Below, one piece after another: positions 34,486-43,100 of a stretch of DNA of 64,000 bases. The translations under genes were made by a program, and so were the position numbers. The stretch covers positions 992,001 through 1,056,000 of the forward strand of contig JADJCV010000004.1 in assembly GCA_016703025.1 (NCBI GenBank), read 5' to 3'. Position 1 is the first letter of the stretch; each line of letters begins with the position of its first letter. Source of the stretch: Candidatus Avedoeria danica (GTDB lineage: Bacteria; Chloroflexota; Anaerolineae; Epilineales; Epilineaceae). The notes beneath the pieces were generated by a model. The model was not told the origin of the DNA. It made no database searches and was given only the letters and a program-made list of their open reading frames with translations.

Positions 34486-35781
34486 CTACAGCGGCGGTGT
34501 CGGTGTGGCATTCGGCGAGTAGAAGAGGCGAAACACGCGCATGCCGGCGTCGTCGGCCACGAGCAGCGCACCGTCGGCGCCGACCACGATGTCCGCCGGG
34601 CGTCCCCACAGGCGCGTGTCCGGCTTCATCCAGCCGGTCGCGAAGTCGCGCACCTGTCCGGTCGGCGCACCGTTCGCGAACGGCAGGAACAGGATCTTGT
34701 ATGCCTGCAGCATGACCTGCACGTCGGACCCGTGGCTGGCGACGAAGAGGCCGCCGTCGTACTCGGCCGGGAACGCGCCCCCATCGTAGAACGCCGCGCC
34801 CATCAACCCGGTGTGGGCGGCGAACGCGATGACCGGCGGCTGCGTCGCAGCGCAGAGATCCGCGCCGGCGCCAAGCTGCGGATCGGGGCGTCGGTCACCG
34901 ACGCAGAACGGCCAGCCGAACTCGGCACCGGGACCGATCCGGTTCAGCTCGTCCGGCGGAGACGACTCGCCGAGGTCGTCGCGTGCCCGGTCCGTCACCC
35001 AGACCTCGCCGCTGTGCGAATCGATGGCGATGCCGCTGGGCGCACGCATGCCCGAGCTGTAGCGCGACGTGCGCGTGCCGTCCGTCAGGATGCGCAGCAC
35101 GGAAGCCCGCCGCACATCGTCCTCGACGCAAGCGTTGCAGCTGGCGCCCACCCCCATGAACAGGTGGCCAAGGCGGTTGACGGCCAGCGGGCGGCCGCGC
35201 ACCCGCCCCCCTGCCGGCAGCGGGACGACGGGTTCGGGCGGAGCGACCGCCGCCAGGTCCCCCGTGCGGTACGGGAAGCGCACGAGGCCGTCCTCGTTGG
35301 CGACCCACAGGTGATCGCCCCAGAAGGCGAGGCCGTCCGGCGCGTTGAGGCCCGGGCCCTCCCACCACACCAACATACGGTCGGCGAACCCGTCGCCGTT
35401 GCGGTCCGGCAGGACGACGATGCGGTTGTCGCGGGCGAGTGAGCCGAAAATGTCCCCGTTCGGGGCGCGGGCAAGGCGGGCGATCGGGCCGACGGCGTCC
35501 GCGTACACGCTTGCCCGGAAGCCTGGCGCCAGCTGGAGGGGCTCGGGCGGCTCGACGACAACGGTCGGCGCGACGGACGGCGTCGGCGACGGGCCGGGGG
35601 TCGGCGTGGCGGTGAAGATGACGCCACCCTTGCCCGACGGCGGCGTGTCCTCGATCCCGTGCGGGGACCGCGCCATCATCGAGGGTCGCTGCGTGCAGGC
35701 CGCCCCCGATGAAAGGATCGTCAGGACGACAGCCGATGCGGCCGCGCGGCGGATGGGGCGCTTCATGTCCTTCAACGTCAT
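34486..35781 (-). CDS. Sorbosone-dehydrogenase-like lipoprotein (six-bladed propeller)
   Basis: 431 residues from ATG 35781, or 426 from ATG 35766. Lipoprotein signal with lipobox LSSGAAC. A Pro/Thr spacer (FTATPTPGPSPTPSV) tethers a beta-propeller starting LQLAPGFRASVYAD and containing ARAPNGDIFGSLARDNRIVVL, GLNAPDGLAFWGDHLWVAN, GMRAPSGIAIDSHSGEVWVTD and RLWGRPADIVVGADGALLVAD. This is the glucose/sorbosone dehydrogenase (PQQ-type) family; PQQ ligands cannot be verified by eye, so activity is uncertain. A TACAAT -10 element just upstream predicts a very short leader. Confidence 0.8.
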   Translation of the reverse strand: MTLKDMKRPIRRAAASAVVLTILSSGAACTQRPSMMARSPHGIEDTPPSGKGGVIFTATPTPGPSPTPSVAPTVVVEPPEPLQLAPGFRASVYADAVGPIARLARAPNGDIFGSLARDNRIVVLPDRNGDGFADRMLVWWEGPGLNAPDGLAFWGDHLWVANEDGLVRFPYRTGDLAAVAPPEPVVPLPAGGRVRGRPLAVNRLGHLFMGVGASCNACVEDDVRRASVLRILTDGTRTSRYSSGMRAPSGIAIDSHSGEVWVTDRARDDLGESSPPDELNRIGPGAEFGWPFCVGDRRPDPQLGAGADLCAATQPPVIAFAAHTGLMGAAFYDGGAFPAEYDGGLFVASHGSDVQVMLQAYKILFLPFANGAPTGQVRDFATGWMKPDTRLWGRPADIVVGADGALLVADDAGMRVFRLFYSPNATPTPPL

Positions 35782-35790
35782 CGGCCGACG

Positions 35791-35819
35791 ATTGTACCGG
35801 GGTGCGGACGACTTCCGAA
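35791..35819 (-). promoter_or_regulatory. Promoter of the sorbosone-dehydrogenase-like gene
   Basis: Minus strand: TTCGGA (35814-35819), 17-bp spacer, TACAAT (35791-35796). The predicted start near 35784 is only three bases before one in-frame ATG and 18 before the other, so the transcript is leaderless or nearly so. It is back to back with the cysS-like promoter; both -35 regions share TTCCGAAA. Confidence 0.4.
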
Positions 35820-35835
35820 ACCGCGCCCGCCCCCT

Positions 35836-35841
35836 TATACT
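35836..35841 (+). promoter_or_regulatory. -10 element of the CysS/MshC-like gene
   Basis: TATACT at 35836-35841, with a weak TTCCGA -35 at 35813-35818 (17-bp spacer). Start near 35848 and a ~52-nt leader. Divergent from the lipoprotein promoter. Confidence 0.45.
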
Positions 35842-35899
35842 CGCCACCCGCCCGCCGGCCCGCCCATCACCGGCCCGGATTCGAGCAAGGACCGTTCGG

Positions 35900-37192
35900 A
35901 TGCGCCTCTTCAACAGCGCCACCAACGCCGTCGAGAGATTCCGGCCGCGGCCGGGTCTGCCGGTCAGCCTCTACGTCTGCGGGATCACTCCCTACGACAC
36001 GACGCACCTCGGCCATGCGTTCACATACGTGATCTTCGACGTCCTGCAGCGGCACATGCAGGTAGTTCATCGGTGGCCGACCCGTTATGTCCAGAACGTG
36101 ACGGACATCGACGACGACGTGCTGCGAAAAGCCGCCGCCACGGGCGAGGACTGGCGGGCGCTCGGTCTGCGTTGGACGGAAGTCCTGCGCTCCGACCTCG
36201 GACGCCTCGGGCTCTTGCCGCCCGAGGTCTTTCCCGGCGCCACGAGCTGCATACCAGCGATCATCGACGACGTCACGCGCCTGCTCGCCCTTGGCCGCGC
36301 CTACGAGCGCAAGGGTTCGGTCTACTTTCGGACTGCTGCCGACGGCGCGTTCGGCGAGCTGGCCGGCTTGCCCCGCTCGGAACTCCTGGCGCTGGCAAAC
36401 GAGCGGGGCAACGACCCAGCCGATCCGAACAAGGACGATCCACTCGACTTCGTGCTCTGGCAGGCCGGTCGCCCGGGCGAGCCGGCGTGGCGCAGCCCGT
36501 GGTCCGTCGGCAGGCCTGGCTGGCATATCGAGTGCTCGACCCTCGCGACACACCATCTCGGCGCGCCGGTCGACGTGCACGGCGGCGGCGGCGACCTGAT
36601 CTTTCCGCACCATGCCTGCGAGATCGCCCAATCCGAACCGCTGACGGGCGTCCGGCCCTGGGTGCGGCTCTGGATGCACGTGGCGATGGTGCGCATGGAC
36701 GGCGAGAAGATGAGCAAGAGCCTCGGCAACCTCGTGCTCGTGCGGGACCTGCTCGCCTCCCACGAAGCGGACACCATCCGTCTCTACCTTCTCAACCACC
36801 ATTGGCGCAGTGCATGGGAGTGGTCGCGCGACCAGTTCGAGGCTTGCGACGCGTCGCGCGAGGCGCTTCATGCGGCGATGCGCCGTGCGAGCGGCAGTGG
36901 CCGCGAGCTGGACTTCACGAGCTTCGGACCTCGCGCCACCGCCGCACTCGACAACGACCTCGACACGCCGGCCGCCGTGGCCACGCTGCTCGACTTGGCC
37001 GACGCGATTCTCGGCGCGCCGGCGGGTGCGGACGTGCGCGGCGCCCAGGACGTCCTCGAAGCCGTCGGCCACCGGATCCTCGGCCTCTGGCTGCGCCCGC
37101 TCGACGACGTTCCACCCGCCGAGAAGGCACCGTGGCCCGAACCACTCGTCGCGCCGCCCGACGTCGTGCTGCCGGGCGCGCTGGCGCACTAG
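35900..37192 (+). CDS. Cysteinyl-tRNA synthetase / MshC-family ligase
   Basis: 430 residues, class I aminoacyl-tRNA synthetase catalytic core that activates cysteine with ATP. HIGH is present as THLGHAF (~35), KMSKS as EKMSKSLG (~270). Zinc ligands match CysS positions: C in YVCGITPY, C in HIECSTL, H in FPHHACEIAQSE. The N-terminus MRLFNSATNAVERF is CysS-like, but CGITPYDTTHLGHA is the form seen in MshC (mycothiol Cys:GlcN-Ins ligase), and the protein is shorter than typical CysS (~460), with a reduced C-terminal helical domain. No mshA, mshB or mshD is in the window. ATG at 35900; a -10 element TATACT lies at 35836. The stop directly abuts foreign-looking sequence. Confidence 0.85.
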   Translation: MRLFNSATNAVERFRPRPGLPVSLYVCGITPYDTTHLGHAFTYVIFDVLQRHMQVVHRWPTRYVQNVTDIDDDVLRKAAATGEDWRALGLRWTEVLRSDLGRLGLLPPEVFPGATSCIPAIIDDVTRLLALGRAYERKGSVYFRTAADGAFGELAGLPRSELLALANERGNDPADPNKDDPLDFVLWQAGRPGEPAWRSPWSVGRPGWHIECSTLATHHLGAPVDVHGGGGDLIFPHHACEIAQSEPLTGVRPWVRLWMHVAMVRMDGEKMSKSLGNLVLVRDLLASHEADTIRLYLLNHHWRSAWEWSRDQFEACDASREALHAAMRRASGSGRELDFTSFGPRATAALDNDLDTPAAVATLLDLADAILGAPAGADVRGAQDVLEAVGHRILGLWLRPLDDVPPAEKAPWPEPLVAPPDVVLPGALAH

Positions 37193-37194
37193 CT

Positions 37195-37390
37195 GGCGTT
37201 CCGGTTGTGCCTCACGACTTACGGCGCGCGTTCGTGACGGCCGCTATCACGTTCGGCGGGGGAGATCTTTCCGCAGCGGCACTTTTGGCAGGTCACGCAT
37301 CGGTGACGACGACGGCCCGTTACGATCGTCGGCAGGAACGCGCCGCGGCCGCGGTTGCGGCGGCCATTCCGGCGCCGGCGCTGCAGGAAA
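37195..37390 (+). pseudogene. C-terminal remnant of a tyrosine recombinase (XerC/D-like integrase)
   Basis: Directly after the CysS-like stop, a frame without its own start reads VVPHDLRRAF, then LAGHASVTTTARYDRRQER. These are the C-terminal catalytic boxes of tyrosine recombinases (H-x-x-R as HDLRR, H in AGHAS, nucleophile Y in TTARYDRR). The N-terminal domain and first catalytic arginine are absent. The frame runs on into unrelated sequence beyond ~37390. This is a decayed integrase or the edge of a chimeric join. Confidence 0.72.
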
Positions 37391-37401
37391 GGTGCAATCC
37401 A

Positions 37402-37548
37402 CTATGGCGTAGGCGTAGCAGTTGGGGTGTCAGTCGGGATATCGGTCGAGGTTGGGCCCGGTGTATTTATCTCGTTTACCACTGCTCCTACAAAGGCGGA
37501 TTTTGACATACCTTCCATATAACTGGGTACTGTTCGAAGGCTGTCCGA
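37402..37548 (-). pseudogene. C-terminal fragment of a Pro/Thr-rich secreted protein
   Basis: Minus-strand frame (49 codons with stop) reading RTVPSYMEGMSKSAFVGAVV and then a Thr/Pro repeat tail ending TPTATPTP and TAG (37402-37404). It has no start codon and begins at the C/G block. Its sense part aligns by eye with the fragment on the other side of the block (VPSYMEGMSKSAFVG versus LPSFSELVASTSAIV). It may be the same gene interrupted, or a paralogue. Confidence 0.5.
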
Positions 37549-37557
37549 ACAACCGGG

Positions 37558-37630
37558 CCCCCCCCCCGCGGCCCCCCCCCCCCCCCCCCGCGCCGGCCCC
37601 CCCCCCCCCCCCCCCCCGGGGGGGGGGGGG
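37558..37630. repeat. C/G homopolymer block (C10, C18, C21, G13)
   Basis: Runs of 10, 18 and 21 cytosines separated only by GCGG and GCGCCGG, then 13 guanines with no spacer. The last C run and the G run can pair perfectly. Nothing similar occurs elsewhere in the window. It could be a real slippage tract, but resembles poly-G read artefacts of two-colour sequencing joined in both orientations. Confidence 0.85.
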
Positions 37631-37892
37631 TTGGTGTGGGCGGCGACGAAGCAGGAGGAATTGTTCCAAGGCTGAAAACATCGGATTGTGTTACGAGAAC
37701 GATTGCAGACGTACTGGCGACCAGTTCCGAGAAAGAAGGCAGATATGCGACTCCTGAGCCTTCCATCCGGCCGCTTGCCTCATCTCTGGAATTCTGATCT
37801 GTCGCAGATTGTCGCAACATGATGACGGCAACAAATGATAGGAGACCCATCACGATTCCAGCTGAACGCCAGCGAGTATTCTGCATCTTCAC
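37631..37892 (-). pseudogene. N-terminal fragment of a secreted or membrane-anchored protein
   Basis: From GTG 37892 (or ATG 37886; GAGGG precedes) the frame encodes an export signal/anchor (AGIVMGLLSFVAVIMLRQS), then LPSFSELVASTSAIVLVTQS and IPPASSPPTPT before dissolving into poly-Pro/Gly from the C/G block. Base composition is visibly lower in GC than neighbouring genes. Family not recognised. The reading frame continues through the homopolymer to a stop near 37488, but that part is not credible protein. Confidence 0.5.
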
Positions 37893-37976
37893 GTGAGCCC
37901 TCTTTCTCAAACGCCGTCAGGCGTATAGGGGGTCCCGGCAGTATTGGAACGAGAACATGCGATAAAGAGCCCCTGG

Positions 37977-40034
37977 CTAGCGGGCGTTGAATTCGCCCCC
38001 GTCCGTCGCCGCCAGATCTGCCGCGAGCGCGGCCGGATCGTCGACGGGCCGCAGGCAGCGACCGCGGACGCAAACTTCGGCAGCCGGGCGCCGTCCCGAG
38101 GGCAGCGGAGTTGGCGAATCGGCGCGCACGCGGACCACCGTCCCGACATTGAATCGCCCACGAACCACGCCGCCCAATGGATCGTCGGCGGACGGCGGCC
38201 GATCGAACGTGACGGTGCGCATGCCGGCGACGTGCACGTCGACCGCGACGAGCGTGTCTCCGAACGCGAGCGGCGCCGCAGGGATCGCATGCGCAATTGC
38301 GGCGAGTGCTTCGGCGGCGCGATCGGCGAGGACGGCGTCGTCGACGAGCGCGGCGACGCGCAGGAGCGCGAGCGACGCCGCAGCGTTGCCGGATGGCGTC
38401 GCGCCGTCCACGACATCGTGCGCCCGCACGGCCAGCGCCTCGTGGTACGCCGCGGTCCGGTAGAACGCACCCCCGTCCGGACCGGTGAAGTCCGCGACGA
38501 GCGACCGGGTGAGCGCGACGGCTTCGTCCCGCCACCGCGGATCGAACGTCGCCCCGTACAGGCTCACGCAAGCGTTGGCCAGGCACGCGACGTCGTCGCA
38601 GAACGCGGGCACCCCGACGGCGCCAGCGGCGGTGTGATGGGCAAGGCCTCCGGCCGTCGCCGACGATCGGACGTGCCCGAAGAGGAACGCGGCGGCCGTC
38701 TCGGCAGCGCGAATCCACCCGCCTTCACCCAGTGCGCTGCCCGCGCGCGCCAACGCATCGATCGCCAGCGCATTCCAGCCCACGATGATCTTCGTGTCCG
38801 TCGCCGGCGCCGGCCGCCGCTCCCGGGCCGCCAGCAGCGCCGAGCGGATCGTCGCAACGCGCTCGAACAGCGCGTCCACGCTGCAGCCCAGCGCCGCGGC
38901 GGCGCCGACCGGGTCGCGACGCGCGGTCAGCACCGAGCGGCCGTCGTCCGTGTTGCCCGATGGGTTGACGCCGTACCAGGCGGCCGCCAGTTCGAGGTCG
39001 GAGGGGTCGAGCACGGCGGCCAGCTCGTCCGGCGTCCAGGTGTGGTACGCGCCCTCTCCTTCGGTCGTGTCAGCGTCCTGGGCGCTGAAGAAGCCGCCGT
39101 CAGGGCTGCGTAGCGCCTTCAGCACGTAGTTCGCCGTCCGATGCGCGCCTTCGGCGTACCGCGGCGCACCCGTCAGCTGGTGGAGCTCGGCCAGCAGCGC
39201 GAGCAGCTGGGCGTTGTCGTAGAGCATCTTCTCGTAGTGCGGAACGGTCCAGGTGGCGTCGACGCAGTAGCGGTGAAAGCCGCCGGCGAGCTGATCGTGC
39301 AGACCGCCCGCGAGCATGGCATCCATCGCCGCAGCCACGGCCTCGAGCGGCGCGGCCGATCCCGTGCGGGCATGTCGGCGCAGCAGGAACGCCAGCGCGC
39401 CGGCCTGGGGGAACTTCGGTGCGCCGCCGAACCCGCCGCCGACCGGGTCGATCGTCGCCAGTAGCCGCTCGGTGGCCCGGGCCAGCAGACCCTCGTCCAG
39501 CGCGCCGACCGCGCTGCCGGCGGCGCTCGGCGGTGACTTGTCGACGAGCGCCGCGACGAGCGCGTCGGCATGGGACTCGATGTCCGCCCGCCGCGTCCGC
39601 CACGCTTCGGCGATGGACGTGACGACATCGCGCCACGCAGGCAGGCCATGACGCGCCGTCGGCGGGAAGTACGTGCCGGCATAGAACGGTCGTCCATCCG
39701 GTGCGGCGAACACGCTGAGCGGCCATCCCCCGCGCCCCGTCATCACCTGCAAGGCGTCCATGTACACGGCATCGACGTCCGGGCGCTCTTCTCGGTCCAC
39801 CTTCACGTTCACGAATGCGGCGTTCATCAGCGCCGCGACGGCCGGGTCGTCGAACGACTCGTGCGCCATGACGTGGCACCAGTGGCAGCTGGAGTAGCCG
39901 ATCGAGATGAAGAGCGGCCGTTCGAGACGGGCGGCCTCGGCCAGCGCCGCGGTGCCCCACGGCCACCAATCCACCGGATTCGAGACGTGTTGCAGCAGAT
40001 AGGGCGACGTTGCGCTCGACAGTCGTTCGGCCAT
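37977..40034 (-). CDS. DUF255 thioredoxin-domain / cellobiose-epimerase-like protein (YyaL type)
   Basis: 685 residues. The N-terminal thioredoxin-like domain has the signature LSSATSPYLLQHVSNPVDWW and FISIGYSSCHWCHVMAHESF (CxxC-like CHWC near residue 52), followed by VNVKVDREERPDVD and MTGRGGWPLSVF. The C-terminal two-thirds form an alpha/alpha-barrel region (residues ~180-650), with KILYD-like KMLYDNAQLL and GGFFSAQDADT. This is the Spata20/YyaL family, widespread but of unsettled biochemical role. GGAGG seven bases upstream supports ATG 40032-40034. Its right neighbour's terminator lies just upstream, so it is an independent transcript; promoter not identified. Confidence 0.92.
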   Translation of the reverse strand: MAERLSSATSPYLLQHVSNPVDWWPWGTAALAEAARLERPLFISIGYSSCHWCHVMAHESFDDPAVAALMNAAFVNVKVDREERPDVDAVYMDALQVMTGRGGWPLSVFAAPDGRPFYAGTYFPPTARHGLPAWRDVVTSIAEAWRTRRADIESHADALVAALVDKSPPSAAGSAVGALDEGLLARATERLLATIDPVGGGFGGAPKFPQAGALAFLLRRHARTGSAAPLEAVAAAMDAMLAGGLHDQLAGGFHRYCVDATWTVPHYEKMLYDNAQLLALLAELHQLTGAPRYAEGAHRTANYVLKALRSPDGGFFSAQDADTTEGEGAYHTWTPDELAAVLDPSDLELAAAWYGVNPSGNTDDGRSVLTARRDPVGAAAALGCSVDALFERVATIRSALLAARERRPAPATDTKIIVGWNALAIDALARAGSALGEGGWIRAAETAAAFLFGHVRSSATAGGLAHHTAAGAVGVPAFCDDVACLANACVSLYGATFDPRWRDEAVALTRSLVADFTGPDGGAFYRTAAYHEALAVRAHDVVDGATPSGNAAASLALLRVAALVDDAVLADRAAEALAAIAHAIPAAPLAFGDTLVAVDVHVAGMRTVTFDRPPSADDPLGGVVRGRFNVGTVVRVRADSPTPLPSGRRPAAEVCVRGRCLRPVDDPAALAADLAATDGGEFNAR

Positions 40035-40066
40035 CTCCAGCCCTCCGATGCGCCATGTCACGGGTT

Positions 40067-40109
40067 CAGAAGAAAACAAACGGGCGAGCCCCCCCGCTCG
40101 CCCGTTTGT
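40067..40109 (-). terminator. Intrinsic terminator of the BTAD regulator gene
   Basis: Perfect 14-bp inverted repeat ACAAACGGGCGAGC (40076-40089) and its complement (40096-40109) around a six-base loop. On the minus strand the stem is followed by TTTCTTCT. It sits ~58 bp past the regulator stop. Strongest terminator seen in the window. Confidence 0.85.
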
Positions 40110-40166
40110 CAACCATGGCCCCCATCTTGCGACGGGGCCCCCCATGGGGAAGAGTCTTCTCGTCGG

Positions 40167-43100
40167 CTAGGCGCGCGCTTCCAACAGCCGCGTGACCTGC
40201 GCCGCCCGACCGTGCGCCCCAGCGCGGTTGAATGTCTCCAACGCGCTCTGCAGGTGGTCGACAGCGTCAGCGCCGCGGCCCATGTGGAGCAAGGCGGCAC
40301 CGAACGCCGCCTCGGTCTTCGCCCGCTCATGCCGGTCGGAGAGCATCTCGAACACCGCAAGGCTGGTCTGGAAGTGCTCCTCCGCCGCGCTGGCGTTCGG
40401 CTCGCTGACGGCCTTCACTTGCCCGAGCACGCGATGCGCCACACCGATGAACGCCGGCACGCCCAGCTGTTCCGCCGCCTGGAGCGCTTCCGCCGCCCGC
40501 TCCGCCGCCGCGGCGACCTCGCCGGCAGCAAGGTCGCGCTGCGCCATGACCCGCCGGATCTCGGGCACGAGCCATGTTGCGCCGACGGTCTGCGCCGCAA
40601 CATCCGCCTCCGCGAGCCGCACCGCCGCCGCCGCATGCCGGCCGAGGTGCGTTTCGATGAGCGCCAGGTTCGTCAGCGCGATCGCCCGGCCGTAGTGGTC
40701 GGCGATCGCTTCCTTGATCAACAGGCTGTCGCTGTAACGCGCCAGCGCCGCTTCGTCGTCGCCGGCGTGGTAGTGGACGACGCCGAGGTTGTTGAGGACC
40801 GTCGCCTCGCCGAGCCGATCGCCCAACTGCCGCTTGAGGGCCAGACTGCGCGTCAGGTTGTCCAGCGCGAGCGCGTACGCATCCCCGTGCAGATGGGCCA
40901 TGCCGACCGTGTTCCGCAGCCACGCCTCGGCCTGCAAGCGCTCCCCGTCCGTCAACGCATTGCTCACGGCAAGCACCGTCAACGCGTCCTTGCCGAGCGA
41001 CAGCGCCTCGCTCACCCGACCGAGACGGACGTACACCGTCGCCAGGCCGTCAGCGGTGCGCAGCGCAGCCAGCGTGGCCGGATGGCTGCGCAAGTGGTCG
41101 CGGGCGCGGAGGTAGGCGGCGATCGCGGCGTCGAACTCGCCGCGGCGCTCGTACGCGCGGCCGATGCAGCGTTCGAGCTCGGCCCGGGCGCCATCATCCG
41201 GCGCGTGTTGAAGGGCCTCGGTGTAGGTGAGCACGGCCTCGCGCGCGCGGCCGAGGGCGACGAACGCGTGGCCCGCGCCCGACAGCGCCGCGTACTGCTC
41301 GGGCGCGGTCGCCGCCAGCTGGCGTGCCGAACGGAAGTGCTGCAGAGCGTTCTCGGCAGCGTACACGGCCAGCGCCGCGTCGCCCGCGCGCAGCGACCAC
41401 GCGCAGGCGCGGTCGCGGACGCCCCCGCGCAGATAGTGATAGGCAATTCGGTCGGGCTCGGCCGTCGTGGCGGTCTCGAGCTGTCCGGCCACCTGGCGGT
41501 GCAAGTATTGGCGCCGCGCCGACGACAGACGGCCGTAGATCCGGTCGCGCACGAGCGCATGCGCGAAATCGTAGTGGGCCGTCAACCCATCGTTGTCCGC
41601 CTCGCGCCAGAGGCCGGCCACGAGAAGCCCGTCGAGCCCGTCGAGCGCAGCGGGCGCCGGGAGGCCGCTGATGCGCTGCACGACGTCGAACTCGATGTCG
41701 CGGCGCAGGACGGACGCGGCGTCGGCCAACGTGCGCGCGTCGTCGGACAATCGATCGAGGCGGGCATCGACGATCTGGCCGACGCTGACCGGCACGGGCA
41801 GCTCGGAATAGCCGCCCTCGGCCGTGCCGGCCGTCGTCGTCCAACCCTGCCCGTCCGGCTCGACGCTCAACGTGCCCTGCTCGAACAGGGCGCGCAGCGT
41901 TTCGACGACGAAGAACGGGTTGCCGCCCGTACGCTGCACGAGCTGAGCGCCGAACTCGGTCGGTGGCACGTCGGCGCCGGAAAGCGCTTGAACGAGCGAG
42001 GCCGTCTCGGCGGTGGAAAGCGGGCAGAGCTCGTGCCTCGTGCCCGCCTGCTCGATCGCGCGGTGCAGCGCGCGCCGGTCCGCAGCGACGTCGGCGTCGC
42101 GCGCGGTCACGACGAGCAAGCAGCGCGTCGTGGCCACGGCGCGGGCAAGCGAAGCCAGCAACGACAGGGACGACTCGTCGGCCCAGTGGACATCCTCGAT
42201 CACGAACAAGACCGGGGCATCCTCCGCGGCAGCCGCGACGACGGCGCACACCGCCTCGAACAAGCGGTCCCGGTCACGCAACCCGTCGAGCGGGGCGTTG
42301 CGCCCGTCCTCGACTGCGCTCTCGATCTCGGGCAACAGGCGTGCGATCTCGCGCAGCCAGACGTGCTGCACGGGCAACGCCATGAGCTCGTCGGGCGCGA
42401 GTCCGTCGCGCAGCGCCTGGACGAGCGGGGCATACGGTGCCTGGGCCGTCGCCTCGTGGCACCGACCGTACCACACGCGATCGTGCGCCGCCACGGCATC
42501 GGCCAGGTCGGCCACGAGCCGTGACTTGCCGATGCCGGCCTCCCCCGTGAGCACGACGACCCCGCCGCGGCCCTCGACGGCAGCCGACCAGGCCGCGCTC
42601 AGCGAACGGCGTTCGATCTCGCGGCCGACAAGCGGGCCCATGTGCTCCGCCAGCGGTCGCGGCAGGCCGCCCGGGACGCGCGCCTGCCGCGCACGATCCG
42701 CGGCGGCACGGGCCACGGCCGCCGGTGGGGCGACCTGCGACTCGCCAAGCGGGGCGTCGGACTTGATCGCCTCGAACAGCCGCATCGTGCTCTCGAGGGG
42801 CCGAATGCCAAGCTCGGTGTCGAGCAGCGCCTCACAGAGTTTGAACTGGGCCAGCGCCGCGGCCCGCTGGCCGCTGCGCGCCAGGTAGAGCATCAGCGCT
42901 TGGTGGACTTCCTCTCGCAGCGGGTCGACGGCCAGAACGCGCCGCGCGAACGCCGCGGCGCGATCGAATCGCTCGACCGCCGCGTTGTGGCGCCCGAGGC
43001 GCCAGGCCGCCCGCACGTACAGGTTGAGATACCGCTCGCGCTCGACGACGAGCCAGTCATCGAACTCCGGCGCGTCCGGTACGGCCACGCCTTCGAGGAA

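Noticed and set aside
37618..37630. G13 run as a G-quadruplex regulatory element
   Set aside because: A single uninterrupted run beside C21 would rather form a hairpin, and the tract may not be real.
37422..37757. Poly-proline frame through the homopolymer block
   Set aside because: Proline and glycine runs come only from the C/G tract; no start context or domain.
40107..40130. TTGACA on the minus strand as a promoter for the YyaL-type gene
   Set aside because: The -10 position would fall inside the terminator stem and contains only G/C.
40114..40147. Second inverted repeat (ATGGCCCCC...GGGGCCCCCCAT) next to the terminator
   Set aside because: Imperfect, GC-only, and no U-run; could be chance in this composition.
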